From contig JAZSLU010000023.1 of the NCBI GenBank assembly GCA_045535505.1, positions 1-64,000 on the forward strand: a stretch of DNA of 64,000 nt, read 5' to 3'. Within the stretch, counting starts at the first letter, position 1, and the number at the start of each line of letters is the position of its first letter. The position numbers were made by a program, and so were the translations under genes. The notes under the pieces were generated by a model. It worked only from the letters and a program-made list of their open reading frames with translations, had not been told where the DNA came from and ran no database searches. The DNA comes from CAKSST01 sp045535505. GTDB taxonomy: Bacteria; Bacillota; Clostridia; Oscillospirales; Acutalibacteraceae. Of this stretch, positions 51,363 to 60,530 are shown piece by piece.

Positions 51363-52421
51363 TTATTTATCTTTGTACATTTTTTCGTAGTATTTTGTAT
51401 ATTCCCCGCTGGTTACGTTTGCAACCCACTCTTTATTATCAAGATACCACTTTAATGTCTTTTTAATGCCAATCTCGAAAGGAGTTTCAGGATACCAGCC
51501 TAGGTCGTTCTTAATCTTCTCGGGGTCTATGCCGTAACGGCGGTCGTGACCTTTACGGTCGGCAACGTGTTTAATAAGATGTTCGCCTACTTCGGGGTCG
51601 GCATTTTCTTTTATATATTCAATAATTGTCTTTACAATGAATATGTTGGTACGCTCGTTATGACCGCCAACGTTATAAACCTCGCCCAATACGCCATCGT
51701 TAATAACCATATCAATTGCTTTACAGTGGTCTTCAACATACAACCAGTCACGAATTTGCATGCCATCACCGTAAACAGGAAGGTCTTTATGATTAAGCGT
51801 ATTGTTCATAATGAGGGGAATAAGTTTTTCAGGGAACTGATAGGGGCCATAGTTGTTTGAGCAACGAGTGATGTTAAGAGGGAGTTTAAAGGTATCTCCG
51901 TATGCTTTTACAAACATATCGGCAGATGCTTTACTTGATGAGTAAGGTGAGTGAGGGTCTAAGGGTGTGGTTTCTGTAAAATAACCTTCGGGACCTAGTG
52001 TACCGTAAACCTCATCGGTTGAAACCTGAAGATATTTTACGCCCTCGCGGTAAACGTCGTCACCAACTGACCATGCTTTGCGGGCGTTGTTAAGCAGGTT
52101 AACTGTGCCCAAAACATTACTTTTTACAAAAATATCGGGGTCGCTTATGCTGCGGTCAACATGGCTTTCAGCCGCAAAGTTAACAACATAGTCTATTTCG
52201 TTTTCTTCAAAAATTTTTGCAATAAGTTCTTTATCGCAAATGTCGCCCTTAATAAACACATGACGGGGGTCATTTTCAACAGCCTTTAAGTTTTCGGGGT
52301 TACCTGCATAGGTTAATGCATCAATATTTATTAACTTGATGTCTTGATATTTGCCCAACATATAGTGAACAAAGTTTGAGCCGATAAAACCGGCACCGCC
52401 TGTAACGAGATATGTTTTCAT
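51363..52421 (-). CDS. rfbB: dTDP-glucose 4,6-dehydratase
   Basis: Second step of dTDP-L-rhamnose synthesis. A 352-residue short-chain dehydrogenase: NAD-binding GGAGFIGSNFVHYML, FAAESHVDRSI, STDEVYG, and the catalytic YSSSKASAD; also RCSNNYGPYQFPEKLIP. It starts 3 bases after rfbD. Confidence 0.96.
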   Translation of the reverse strand: MKTYLVTGGAGFIGSNFVHYMLGKYQDIKLINIDALTYAGNPENLKAVENDPRHVFIKGDICDKELIAKIFEENEIDYVVNFAAESHVDRSISDPDIFVKSNVLGTVNLLNNARKAWSVGDDVYREGVKYLQVSTDEVYGTLGPEGYFTETTPLDPHSPYSSSKASADMFVKAYGDTFKLPLNITRCSNNYGPYQFPEKLIPLIMNNTLNHKDLPVYGDGMQIRDWLYVEDHCKAIDMVINDGVLGEVYNVGGHNERTNIFIVKTIIEYIKENADPEVGEHLIKHVADRKGHDRRYGIDPEKIKNDLGWYPETPFEIGIKKTLKWYLDNKEWVANVTSGEYTKYYEKMYKDK

Positions 52422-52424
52422 AAT

Positions 52425-53306
52425 TTAATCCTCCACATTTTCAATGTATTGTTTAAGGGCATCTTCCCAATAGCGCATTTGGTTACCAACGGCACAGTCA
52501 AGCGCCAGTTTGCTTAACGAAGAATAAGCAGGGCGTGGTGTTTTGTTGCCATATTCCTCTGTGGTACAGGCTTTTACTTGGCAGTCAATTTTTGAAAGCT
52601 CAACAATTTTTTTAGCAAAGTCGTACCAACTGCATTCACCTTCGCCTGTACAATGATATATGCCGTATTTTTCGCTAACGCAAAGCTTTAAAATGTGATG
52701 TGCTAAATCATTAGCGTTTGTGGGGTTGCCGCGTTGGTCGCAAACAACCTTAATTTCATCATTTGCCTTCGCAACTCTTCTGATTGTTTTAACAAAGTTT
52801 TTACCTATATAACCGTAAAGCCAAGAAGTTCTTACCACAAAAGAGCGTTTGCAAAAATGCAAGGTATATTCTTCGCCCAAGCGTTTCGATTTGCCGTAAA
52901 CCGTGTTAGGCGCACACAAATCCCACTCCATATAAGGCTGTGTGCCGTTACCCGCAAAAACGTAATCGGTTGAAACGTTGACAAACTTTGCGCCGATTTT
53001 TTCGGCAGCAACCGCCAAATTTCTTACGCCATCGGCATTAACCGAATAAGCAAGTTTAACCTCGGTCTCACAACCGTCAACGTTTGTCATTGCCGCACAG
53101 TTTATTATGACATCAGGTTTTTGCTTTGCAACAAAATCAATCACTGCAACCGTGTCGGTAATGTCAAGTGAGTCAACATCAACCGCAACAACCTTGGCTC
53201 CAAGACACTCTTTCGGTATATCGCCGATTTCACTTTTACCCGTATCAAGCATTTTAGTAAGCTCGTTACCTAACTGGCCGTGTGAGCCTGTTATAAGAAA
53301 CTTCAT
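52425..53306 (-). CDS. rfbD: dTDP-4-dehydrorhamnose reductase
   Basis: Fourth step of dTDP-L-rhamnose synthesis. 293 residues: MKFLITGSHGQLGNEL (NAD(P)-binding), INCAAMTNVDGCE, STDYVFAG and the catalytic YGKSKRLGE. The ATG at 53306 lies 8 bases after GGAGG and overlaps the glycosyltransferase stop codon by 4 bases. The nucleotidyltransferase rfbA (first step) is not in this window. Confidence 0.94.
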   Translation of the reverse strand: MKFLITGSHGQLGNELTKMLDTGKSEIGDIPKECLGAKVVAVDVDSLDITDTVAVIDFVAKQKPDVIINCAAMTNVDGCETEVKLAYSVNADGVRNLAVAAEKIGAKFVNVSTDYVFAGNGTQPYMEWDLCAPNTVYGKSKRLGEEYTLHFCKRSFVVRTSWLYGYIGKNFVKTIRRVAKANDEIKVVCDQRGNPTNANDLAHHILKLCVSEKYGIYHCTGEGECSWYDFAKKIVELSKIDCQVKACTTEEYGNKTPRPAYSSLSKLALDCAVGNQMRYWEDALKQYIENVED

Positions 53307-54061
53307 TTGCTTTTCCTCCATTTTTTTCGGTATTTTAATGCTGAACTTATATGAATAAGCAAATATTTTAATTTATGAGAACTTTCCCTGTTCCAATAGT
53401 GAGTTGCCACAGCCTCGGGCACAAGCATTATTTTGCCGTGTTTTAACATTGTGCGCGAAATATCTGCATCCTCTAAATACATAAAATATCTCTCATCAAA
53501 GCCGCCTACTTGTTGGAGTAACCTTGTTCTGCCCATCATAAAACAGCCTGTACAAAACTCCAAAGCAGTAGGCTTGTCCAAATTTTTATCTGCCATTGTA
53601 AATTCCTTGCGAATTTTTTTCAAAAAAGGAATTCGTCCGCTAAGCAGATATTTCATTTTTGGTTGCAATCTGGGAAGAAATTGCTCACTTCCGTCAGCGT
53701 TACAAATTTTTGGAGTAACAAGCACAACATCGGGATGCTCATCAAGATATTTTGCTAAAATTGAAATTGTATCTTGATTTATAACAATATCAGGATTAAG
53801 AAAAGCGTGATATTGTGAATCTACATCAAAAAGCACCGCATTATGCCCTGCACCAAAACCTTTATTTTCATTGCTTTGAACAAGATTGATATTGTCAACT
53901 GTTTTTAAATAATCCAGCGTACCGTCGGTTGATTTGTTGTCATAAACAAACAAAGAAAAGTTTACCCCTGCGGTATTATCAAGCAGAGATTGTACACATT
54001 TTTTAACCGTATCAATATTATTATAGGTCACGACCGAAGCCGAAACTTGCACTTTGTTCAT
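53303..54061 (-). CDS. Family 2 glycosyltransferase, rhamnosyltransferase-like
   Basis: A 252-residue GT-A enzyme. VSASVVTYNN at the N-terminus, nucleotide-binding VYDNKSTDGTLDYL, the NENKGFGAGHN turn, metal-binding DPD-like NPDI in AFLNPDIVIN, and the acidic YLEDADISRTML. This is the WbbL-type pattern of enzymes that transfer rhamnose from the dTDP-sugar to a polyprenyl-linked acceptor. Its place as first gene of the rml genes supports that. Confidence 0.87.
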   Translation of the reverse strand: MNKVQVSASVVTYNNIDTVKKCVQSLLDNTAGVNFSLFVYDNKSTDGTLDYLKTVDNINLVQSNENKGFGAGHNAVLFDVDSQYHAFLNPDIVINQDTISILAKYLDEHPDVVLVTPKICNADGSEQFLPRLQPKMKYLLSGRIPFLKKIRKEFTMADKNLDKPTALEFCTGCFMMGRTRLLQQVGGFDERYFMYLEDADISRTMLKHGKIMLVPEAVATHYWNRESSHKLKYLLIHISSALKYRKKWRKSK

Positions 54062-54092
54062 AAAACGGTTTCACTCCGACACAGTTTTCTTA

Positions 54093-54121
54093 ATTGTAAC
54101 ACACAAGTCGTTCGTTTTCAA
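54093..54121 (-). promoter_or_regulatory. Sigma-A promoter of the glycosyltransferase/rml operon
   Basis: On the minus strand TTGAAA, 17 bases, TACAAT, about 30 bases upstream of the start codon at 54061. Confidence 0.65.
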
Positions 54122-54199
54122 GAATTATATGTTTTAATAGGCACATTAATGCATAAAAGATTAACTGACGGTCAAATCTAATAACGGAGGTGCAAAAAA

Positions 54200-54892
54200 T
54201 TGAAATATTATAAATCTAAAACAGCAAAATTTTTAGCGGGAAAAGGTTTTTATCCGGTTGTCGCTATTTGCTTGATTGCGGTAGGCGTTGCCACCTGGTC
54301 GGCGGTATCTTCTTTAGCGCCCCAAGCAGATGTTTCAAGCAATCAATCATATACCGAAAAGGTTTCATCATATACTGTAAGTGAAAAAGAACCCGAACCT
54401 GCGGGTAATACCGTAAGTGACGTGTCTGATACACGTTCATCTTCCATAAAACAGACCTCTTCGACGCCAAAAAAGCCAACAGCAGAATATTTTGTAATGC
54501 CTATTGAAGGTAATATTATAAAAAATTTTTCCCTGACAAACTTGCAATATTCTGCAACCTATTCTGATATGCGCATACACAATGGAATTGACATTGACGC
54601 CGCCGAAGGCTCACAAATTAAATCGGCAGGTGCAGGAGTGGTAAGCAAAATTGAAAACGACGTGCTTTGGGGCACTGTTATAAAAATTGACCACGGCAAC
54701 GGCATTGTGGGAGTTTATTGCGGTATCGATAACCCCAGTGTCAAGGAAAACGACACCGTACACGCAGGCACAACACTGGGCGAACTTGGGATTATTCCTT
54801 GCGAATCTTCCGACAAGTCCCACCTGCATTTTGAAATTTTGTGCAACGATCAATACACATCGCCCCTTGACGTGATGGGCTTGGCGGGTTAA
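54200..54892 (+). CDS. SpoIIQ-like M23 family peptidase
   Basis: A 230-residue protein with one N-terminal membrane helix (residues ~19-40), a Ser/Thr-rich linker of about 60 residues, and an M23/LytM domain. Zinc ligands are visible: HxxxD in RIHNGIDIDA and HxH in SHLHFEI. Size and layout match SpoIIQ, the forespore partner of SpoIIIAH during engulfment, in the zinc-site-intact form of clostridia. It could also be a vegetative wall hydrolase. Start is TTG at 54200 after GGAGGTG. Confidence 0.75.
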   Translation: MKYYKSKTAKFLAGKGFYPVVAICLIAVGVATWSAVSSLAPQADVSSNQSYTEKVSSYTVSEKEPEPAGNTVSDVSDTRSSSIKQTSSTPKKPTAEYFVMPIEGNIIKNFSLTNLQYSATYSDMRIHNGIDIDAAEGSQIKSAGAGVVSKIENDVLWGTVIKIDHGNGIVGVYCGIDNPSVKENDTVHAGTTLGELGIIPCESSDKSHLHFEILCNDQYTSPLDVMGLAG

Positions 54893-54923
54893 AACACCTG
54901 CCCTCGCCATCGTTTAAGGGCAC

Positions 54924-54972
54924 AAAAAGCGGAAAGAGTAAATCTTTAAAATTTATGCTCTTTCCGCTTTAT
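54924..54972. terminator. Bidirectional terminator, M23 peptidase / CapA
   Basis: AAAGCGGAAAGAG and CTCTTTCCGCTTT around an AT-rich loop of about 19 bases. Confidence 0.75.
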
Positions 54973-54977
54973 CATTT

Positions 54978-56090
54978 TTATTTTTCTCTTATATATTCAA
55001 CAGTTTTTTTGTTTGCAAACCGCCAAAGTCCAAACAAGCTCAAAAATCTGCCAAGCATGGTGTTTTTGCCCTGCGGACAATCGCACCTTTTAATTTCAAA
55101 CTTAAAGAACCAATCAAGCCACGAGCGATCTTTATATTCGGGATGATGGAAAGTTTGTTTTTTGCGGTTGTTGTTTGCAAGATGCCTTGCCGCCAACGGC
55201 CACAAAACATTATACTCAGCACTTGATATGTTGCAAAAAATTTGCGGTTTTTCGCTTTCATGTATTGTCATATTTTCTCTATTGTTTTTTATCGAAAGAA
55301 ATTCCCACGAAAAATCGTCTTTGGTAAACTTAAGCTTTATCAACACGCCATATTCGGTATATTTTTGCGCTCTTTGAAAATTTGTATCAAAAATAAAATT
55401 GCCAAGCGAATAAAATATAATTTTATTGCCAACCTTTTCATAGTTTTGAACAACGTGCGGATGATGACCGACCACAATGTCTGCGCCCATTTTTAGATAC
55501 TTTTTATATCTTTTTCTTAAATAAGGCATAGCCATTTGAGAAAACTCTTCACCCACGTGTGACACAACTATACACCAACGATTATTGGCTTTAATTTCTT
55601 TAATTTTTTGCAGTACTTCTTGCTCATCTTCTGCCGCAAAACAACCGGCTGTTTTTTGGTCGGCGCGGTTGTTTCTTGCATATGTTACCGCAACAATGCC
55701 AATACCGCCGTCTTTTTCAATAATAACGGGCTTTGACGCTTGGTTTATGTTCATACCCGCTCCTATAGTTGCAACATTGTTTTCTTTAGCAACTGATAAT
55801 GTGCTTTCCAAACCAACTTGGTCACAATCCATTGAATGATTGTTTGCAAGATTCCATATATTGCCGTTGATTTTCTTAATCCAATTAACACATTCAAAGG
55901 GATTAGCATGAGTTAAAGGCTTGTCGGTTCTTGCCGCACCAGAACTTATTGCGCCCTCTACGTTTACAACCGTGTAATCTGATGACGAAAGAAACTCTAC
56001 AACCTTATCGCTAAGCAGATTTTCATCGTTACAAGAATTTGAAAAATGCTTTGTAAAAGCAAGGTCTCCGGTAAATGCAATTTGTGTCAT
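54978..56090 (-). CDS. CapA family metallophosphoesterase-like protein
   Basis: A 370-residue protein of the PGA_cap fold, relatives of poly-gamma-glutamate synthesis protein CapA. Metal-site phrases are FTGDLAF, NVEGAI, NLANNHSMD, VVSHVGEE and GHHPHVVQ. There is no signal peptide, unlike many CapA proteins, so the enzyme is probably cytoplasmic. No other capsule genes are nearby. Confidence 0.85.
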   Translation of the reverse strand: MTQIAFTGDLAFTKHFSNSCNDENLLSDKVVEFLSSSDYTVVNVEGAISSGAARTDKPLTHANPFECVNWIKKINGNIWNLANNHSMDCDQVGLESTLSVAKENNVATIGAGMNINQASKPVIIEKDGGIGIVAVTYARNNRADQKTAGCFAAEDEQEVLQKIKEIKANNRWCIVVSHVGEEFSQMAMPYLRKRYKKYLKMGADIVVGHHPHVVQNYEKVGNKIIFYSLGNFIFDTNFQRAQKYTEYGVLIKLKFTKDDFSWEFLSIKNNRENMTIHESEKPQIFCNISSAEYNVLWPLAARHLANNNRKKQTFHHPEYKDRSWLDWFFKFEIKRCDCPQGKNTMLGRFLSLFGLWRFANKKTVEYIREK

Positions 56091-56126
56091 TTTTTAATAC
56101 CTTTCAAGAAAAATTTTTGCTATTTA

Positions 56127-56155
56127 ATTATAATGCTTTTTAAAACCAATGTCAA
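56127..56155 (-). promoter_or_regulatory. Perfect consensus promoter of the CapA-like gene
   Basis: On the minus strand TTGACA, 17 bases, TATAAT, about 30 bases upstream of the ATG. Confidence 0.8.
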
Positions 56156-56165
56156 ATTATACATA

Positions 56166-56193
56166 AAAAACAACGCCGAAGCGTTGTTTTTTA
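56166..56193 (-). terminator. Terminator of the secreted-protein gene
   Basis: AAAACAACGC, CGAA loop, GCGTTGTTTT with A and T flanks on both strands. It ends the minus-strand gene to its right. Confidence 0.85.
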
Positions 56194-56198
56194 AAATC

Positions 56199-56759
56199 TT
56201 ATTCTGCTATATTTGCATATACAATGTTATATCCAAAAGGGCTGTCCTCGCAAAGAACAAAAAGTGTTTCGCAAGGATAAATTTCGGGATTGCCGTCGTG
56301 GCAATCGACCGTCACGTTTGAATAAACCGTCACTGTGCCGTCACCATCGTCAAGTACGCCTGTAACCTCGTGAGAATAGTTGGTATAACCACGTGCTGCA
56401 AAAGGCATACAACCTTCAACGCTCGGAATGTTGGGATAACAAATTTGAGATGCATCAACATTGATTGAGTACATTGCAAAAACCAAATCTTCAACCGCTT
56501 GTGTTGCAATATACCCGTCACACGCTCTGTCTTTAAGCGAAATAGCAACCTCCTCGGTAAGTTCCTTTGGTTTGTTAAAGGTATCATTATAAACACGGTT
56601 TGACTGAAGCATATTTTCAATTCGTGAATCCAGATAAATTTGTGCATTTACAGACTGTGACGTGTTTTCTTCAGCCAACGAAGAAATGCAGGTGCTAAGT
56701 ATAAAGCAAGACAGTAAAACCGCCGATAAAAAAACAATCAAAAAACTCTTTTTTGACAT
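56199..56759 (-). CDS. Secreted Cys-containing protein, function unknown
   Basis: A 186-residue protein with an N-terminal signal sequence (SFLIVFLSAVLLSCFILSTC, cleavage probably after SLA). The mature part has six Cys residues, in pairs that could form disulfides, and a beta-rich C-terminal half (TGVLDDGDGTVTVYSNVTVDC). I recognise no family. The ATG at 56759 is 8 bases after GGAGG; the longer frame adds five residues across that site. Monocistronic with its own terminator. Confidence 0.65.
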   Translation of the reverse strand: MSKKSFLIVFLSAVLLSCFILSTCISSLAEENTSQSVNAQIYLDSRIENMLQSNRVYNDTFNKPKELTEEVAISLKDRACDGYIATQAVEDLVFAMYSINVDASQICYPNIPSVEGCMPFAARGYTNYSHEVTGVLDDGDGTVTVYSNVTVDCHDGNPEIYPCETLFVLCEDSPFGYNIVYANIAE

Positions 56760-56953
56760 ACCTTGCACCTCCATAAAAGACTGTATTTTTATTATATAAC
56801 TTTACACAAAAAAAGTCTTTAAATTTGGGTAACAGTTTTATTCCAAAACAATTACAAAAAATTACATTTTTGATACTTTTGCTCCGTTATGCACCATAGT
56901 CGCTTTTATTTGCGTGTTGCACAAAAATTATTATATTTATTGAAAACTTTTAG

Positions 56954-56982
56954 TTGAAATTGCCAAAATTATGTGTTACAAT
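56954..56982 (+). promoter_or_regulatory. Sigma-A promoter of EF-G-like gene
   Basis: TTGAAA, 17-base spacer, TACAAT, about 48 bases before the ATG at 57030. The rest of the 250-base gap upstream is AT-rich without another recognised feature. Confidence 0.65.
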
Positions 56983-57029
56983 ACGCACATACTTAATAAT
57001 TATTTTTTCATACGAAAGGGTGTATTTTT

Positions 57030-59084
57030 ATGAAACAGTATTCCGCTGACAAGCTGCGGAATGTTGTGCTGTTAGGCCACGGCGGCAGCGGTAAAACAAC
57101 TTTGGCAGATGCCATTTTATATTATGGAAAGGCAACAGACCGCATCGGCAAGATAGCAGACTCAACTACCGTTATGGACTTTGATCCGGAGGAAAAAAAG
57201 CGTAAAGTTTCTATCAATACCTCTGTTTATCCCATTGAAACAAATGGTGTGAAAATTAATATTATCGACGCTCCCGGTCAGTTTGACTTTGCGGGTGGTA
57301 TTACCGAAGGCATTGCGGCTTGCGGCTCGGCTCTTATTTTTGTTTCGGCACGTTCAGGTGTGTTTGTAGGCACAGAGCAATGCTATGACCGTTCTGTTAA
57401 ATATGACAAACCTGTTTTCTTCTTTATAGGCAAGTTGGATGTTGCTCCCACTCATTACTACGAAGTATATCACGATTTGCGCAAAAAAGTTGGTAAAAGC
57501 CTTTGCCCTTGTGTTGTTCCGTATATCGAGGGTGATAAGATTGTCTGTTACGTTGACCTTATACATAATAAATCTTATACTTTTGACGGCATAAACGCCA
57601 TTGAACATAGCGAAATGCCCACAAACCCCGACATCGAATATGCTTGGAACGAAATGCGTGAGGCTCTTGCTACAACCGATGAATCTTTGATGGAAAAATT
57701 CTTTGAAGGCGTAACCTTTACCCCCGAAGAGAAGATTAATGCTTTGAACATGGGCATTAAACGCAGAGAGGTTTGCCCTGTGTTCTGCGGTTCAGGTCAG
57801 ACGGGCGAGGGTGTTTCTTTGGCTGTCGATATTATGGCAAAGATGCTGCCCGGCGCAAATGAGGTTGTTTATAAAGCTAAAAAAGGCGAAGAAATTGTAA
57901 ACGTTGCCTGCGACCCTGCCGGTCCTCCCGCTTTACTCGTTTTTAAAACCATTGCCGACCCGTTCGTTGGAAAACTGTCTTACTTTAAGGTTATGAGTGG
58001 TACCATCAAGGCTGATATGCGCCTTACAAATATGCGTACCGGTAAAGAAGAAAAACTTGGCAAGTTGATGTGGATTAAGGGAGGCAAACAAGAAGATGCC
58101 GACTACGTTATAGCGGGTGATATTGCCTCTGTTGCAAAGCTTGGTGACGTCGTTTCGGGCGATACGCTCTGCTCGGATGAATTTGGTGCATCTATTGTTA
58201 CACCAAGCTATCCTAAAGCTTCGCTTTCACTTGCAGTTTATCCAAAAGCAAAAGGCGACGAGGAAAAAATTGCAAGCGGTCTTGCAAGGCTTATGGAAGA
58301 AGACCCGACTATTTCGTTTAAAACCAACAAAGAAACACGCGAACAGTTGCTTTCCGGTCTTGGCGAACAGCACATTGACGTTATCGTTTCGAAACTTAAA
58401 GCAAAGTTTGGTGTTGACGTTATTTTAAAAGAACCCAAAGTCCCCTACCGAGAAACTATACGTAAGAGTGTACAGGTTCAGGGCAGGCACAAAAAACAAT
58501 CGGGCGGTCACGGACAATTTGGTGACGTTTGGATTCGCTTTGAGCCAAGTGATTGCGATGGACTTGAGTTTGCCGAGGAAGTTTTCGGAGGCAGCGTTCC
58601 CAAAAACTTCTTCCCCGCAGTTGAAAAAGGGTTAAAAGAGTGTATAACCAAAGGTGTACTTGCAGGTTATCCTATGGTTGGCGTTAAGGCAACCCTTTAC
58701 GACGGTTCTTATCACCCTGTTGACTCGAGTGAAATGTCCTTTAAACTTGCAGCCGCAGTTGCATACAAGGAAGGTATCCCAAAAGCCAACCCCATACTGC
58801 TCGAGCCTATCGGCAGATTGGTTGTAACCATCCCTGAAAATTATATGGGCGACGTTATAGGCGATATCAACAAGCGACGCGGCAGAGTTTTAGGTATGAA
58901 TCCGCTTGACGGTGGCTTGCAAGAAATCGTTGCTGACGTTTCAATGGCTGAGATGGCAACCTTCTCAACTGCAATGCGTTCTATAACGCAAGGCAGAGCG
59001 GTGTTCACCTTTGAGTTTGACCGTTATGAAGACGCTCCTGCTCACATCGCACAAAAGGTTATAGAAGCTGCAAAAGCCGAATAA
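57030..59084 (+). CDS. Elongation factor G-like GTPase with altered catalytic motifs
   Basis: 684 residues in the EF-G layout: G domain, domain II, III (LLSGLGEQHIDVIV), IV (KKQSGGHGQFGDVWIRFE; PKNFFPAVEKGLKE) and V (RGRVLGMNPLDGG). The G domain departs from EF-G: the P-loop is GHGGSGKT, switch II is DAPGQFDF with Gln in place of the catalytic His, and the guanine motif is GKLD rather than NKxD. It belongs to the secondary EF-G-like group common in Firmicutes rather than the canonical fusA in the str operon. Its role is unknown. Confidence 0.85.
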   Translation: MKQYSADKLRNVVLLGHGGSGKTTLADAILYYGKATDRIGKIADSTTVMDFDPEEKKRKVSINTSVYPIETNGVKINIIDAPGQFDFAGGITEGIAACGSALIFVSARSGVFVGTEQCYDRSVKYDKPVFFFIGKLDVAPTHYYEVYHDLRKKVGKSLCPCVVPYIEGDKIVCYVDLIHNKSYTFDGINAIEHSEMPTNPDIEYAWNEMREALATTDESLMEKFFEGVTFTPEEKINALNMGIKRREVCPVFCGSGQTGEGVSLAVDIMAKMLPGANEVVYKAKKGEEIVNVACDPAGPPALLVFKTIADPFVGKLSYFKVMSGTIKADMRLTNMRTGKEEKLGKLMWIKGGKQEDADYVIAGDIASVAKLGDVVSGDTLCSDEFGASIVTPSYPKASLSLAVYPKAKGDEEKIASGLARLMEEDPTISFKTNKETREQLLSGLGEQHIDVIVSKLKAKFGVDVILKEPKVPYRETIRKSVQVQGRHKKQSGGHGQFGDVWIRFEPSDCDGLEFAEEVFGGSVPKNFFPAVEKGLKECITKGVLAGYPMVGVKATLYDGSYHPVDSSEMSFKLAAAVAYKEGIPKANPILLEPIGRLVVTIPENYMGDVIGDINKRRGRVLGMNPLDGGLQEIVADVSMAEMATFSTAMRSITQGRAVFTFEFDRYEDAPAHIAQKVIEAAKAE

Positions 59085-59089
59085 ATAAC

Positions 59090-59122
59090 AAAAAGGAATG
59101 TTCAAATTTGAACATTCCTTTT
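59090..59122. terminator. Bidirectional terminator, EF-G-like gene / queH
   Basis: AAAAAGGAATGTTCAAAT and its complement, followed by TTTTTT. Confidence 0.9.
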
Positions 59123-59713
59123 TTACTTTGAAAACTCACAACCGCAATACATTTGTCGATAGAGATTATATTCTTTTGACAGTTGTATTGAGCGTTTGTA
59201 ACCCTCTTTTTTCTTGAAATCAGAAATTAAATACTTTGCGCCTCCGTTTTCAAGTGAACAACCTACATTATTTATTACAACTGCATTTTTGTGAGGACTT
59301 ACTGTAAGGGTGGTTGCAAAAAAGTCATAGTTTTTTGCCATATCTCTTGCAGATTTAAGTCGATACTCAAAGCACTTTGTGCACCTGTTTCCTCCCTCGC
59401 GGTCGGTCTCGTTCCCTTTTACTGCTCTCAAAAAGCCATCGTGGTCATAATTGCCCTTGATAATCTTTACATCCTTTGCACAGGGCAGTGCTTCAATAAT
59501 TTGTCGTTGAGCTAAAAAGCGCTTTTCATACTCTTCAAGAGTATCGATATTGGGGTTATAAAAGTAAACGGTAATCTTAAAATATTGACACAGTTGCTCT
59601 AACACTGCCGAACTGCAAGGGCCGCAACAGCTGTGCAAAAGCAAGGTGGGTCTTTTACCGCTTAAATTTACCTGTTCAAGCGTTTTTTCTAAAATAATAC
59701 GATAATTTTCCAT
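59123..59713 (-). CDS. queH: Epoxyqueuosine reductase QueH
   Basis: The non-cobalamin enzyme that makes queuosine from epoxyqueuosine in tRNA. The 196-residue protein has the DUF208 signatures: LLLHSCCGPCSSAVLEQL with an adjacent Cys pair, YFYNPNI, RCTKCFEYRLKSA and a C-terminal QMYCGCEF, whose cysteines bind the iron-sulfur cluster. No other queuosine genes are near. Confidence 0.92.
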   Translation of the reverse strand: MENYRIILEKTLEQVNLSGKRPTLLLHSCCGPCSSAVLEQLCQYFKITVYFYNPNIDTLEEYEKRFLAQRQIIEALPCAKDVKIIKGNYDHDGFLRAVKGNETDREGGNRCTKCFEYRLKSARDMAKNYDFFATTLTVSPHKNAVVINNVGCSLENGGAKYLISDFKKKEGYKRSIQLSKEYNLYRQMYCGCEFSK

Positions 59714-59783
59714 AAACTATATCACTTCTAAAATTAATAAAATAACTATAACAATTTATAATGCTTGACTTTTTATTTTCTTC

Positions 59784-59811
59784 ATTATACAATATCGAGG
59801 ATACATTGCAA
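59784..59811 (-). promoter_or_regulatory. Sigma-A promoter of queH
   Basis: On the minus strand TTGCAA, 16 bases, TATAAT. Confidence 0.6.
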
Positions 59812-59833
59812 TACGTTGTCTTTACTAATATTT

Positions 59834-59863
59834 TTGACATTTTAACATATACATTCTTATTAT
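59834..59863 (+). promoter_or_regulatory. Sigma-A promoter of mntP
   Basis: TTGACA, 18-base spacer, TATTAT. The leader to the ATG at 59896 is too short for a manganese riboswitch. Confidence 0.65.
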
Positions 59864-59895
59864 TCAATTAGTTTTGTCAAAAGAAAGGGAAATTT

Positions 59896-60468
59896 ATGGA
59901 ACTTTGGGAAATTATAACCACCGCCGTTGCACTTTCTATGGATGCTTTTGCAGTTGCTATATGCAAAGGTCTTTCGGTAAGAAAGGCAACATTAAAACAA
60001 TCAATAACCGCTGGTGTGTGGTTTGGCGGTTTTCAAGCACTGATGCCGCTTATTGGTTTCTTGGTTGGGCAGACCTTCGCAGGTTTTGTTAAACAGTTTG
60101 ACCATTGGATTGCTTTTGTTTTATTGCTTATTATTGGCGGCAATATGATAAAAGAGGCTCTTTCTAAAGAAGAGGAAGAGGTTAATGACTGTTTTGGTGC
60201 AAAAAGCATGTTGTTGCTCGCAATTGCAACAAGCATTGATGCTTTGGCAGTAGGTATCACCTTCTCTTGTTTAGACCTTGCTTGTGGAATTATTCCCGCA
60301 GTTGCCATCATCGGTGTTATCACCTTTGTATTCTCGGCTTTTGGCGTGCGTCTTGGCAACGTTTTCGGCGCGCGTTTTAAAAGCAAGGCAGAATTTTTTG
60401 GCGGTGCCGTGCTTCTACTTATAGGCATTAAAATTATTCTAGAACACCTTGAAATTGTAAAGTTTTAA
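59896..60468 (+). CDS. mntP: Manganese efflux pump MntP
   Basis: A 190-residue protein with six membrane helices in two repeats, each with a membrane-embedded acidic motif: LSMDAFAVAICKGL in the first and SIDALAVGITF in the second. This is the MntP (DUF204) pattern; it exports excess Mn2+. The AAAGGG site precedes the ATG. Confidence 0.93.
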   Translation: MELWEIITTAVALSMDAFAVAICKGLSVRKATLKQSITAGVWFGGFQALMPLIGFLVGQTFAGFVKQFDHWIAFVLLLIIGGNMIKEALSKEEEEVNDCFGAKSMLLLAIATSIDALAVGITFSCLDLACGIIPAVAIIGVITFVFSAFGVRLGNVFGARFKSKAEFFGGAVLLLIGIKIILEHLEIVKF

Positions 60469-60476
60469 AATAATAT

Positions 60477-60520
60477 AAAAAAAGCAAGTTTGGAAAGCTT
60501 TCCAAACTTGCTTTTATTTT
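60477..60520. terminator. Bidirectional terminator, mntP / tsf
   Basis: AAAAAGCAAGTTTGGAAAG and its full complement form a long stem with A and T flanks. Confidence 0.9.
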
Positions 60521-60530
60521 TGTGTAATGA

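Noticed and set aside
54151..54179. Possible sigma-F promoter (GCATA, 14 bases, GGTCAAATCT) before the SpoIIQ-like gene
   Set aside because: Spacer is short, two -10 positions mismatch, and the transcript would begin at the ribosome-binding site itself, leaving no leader.
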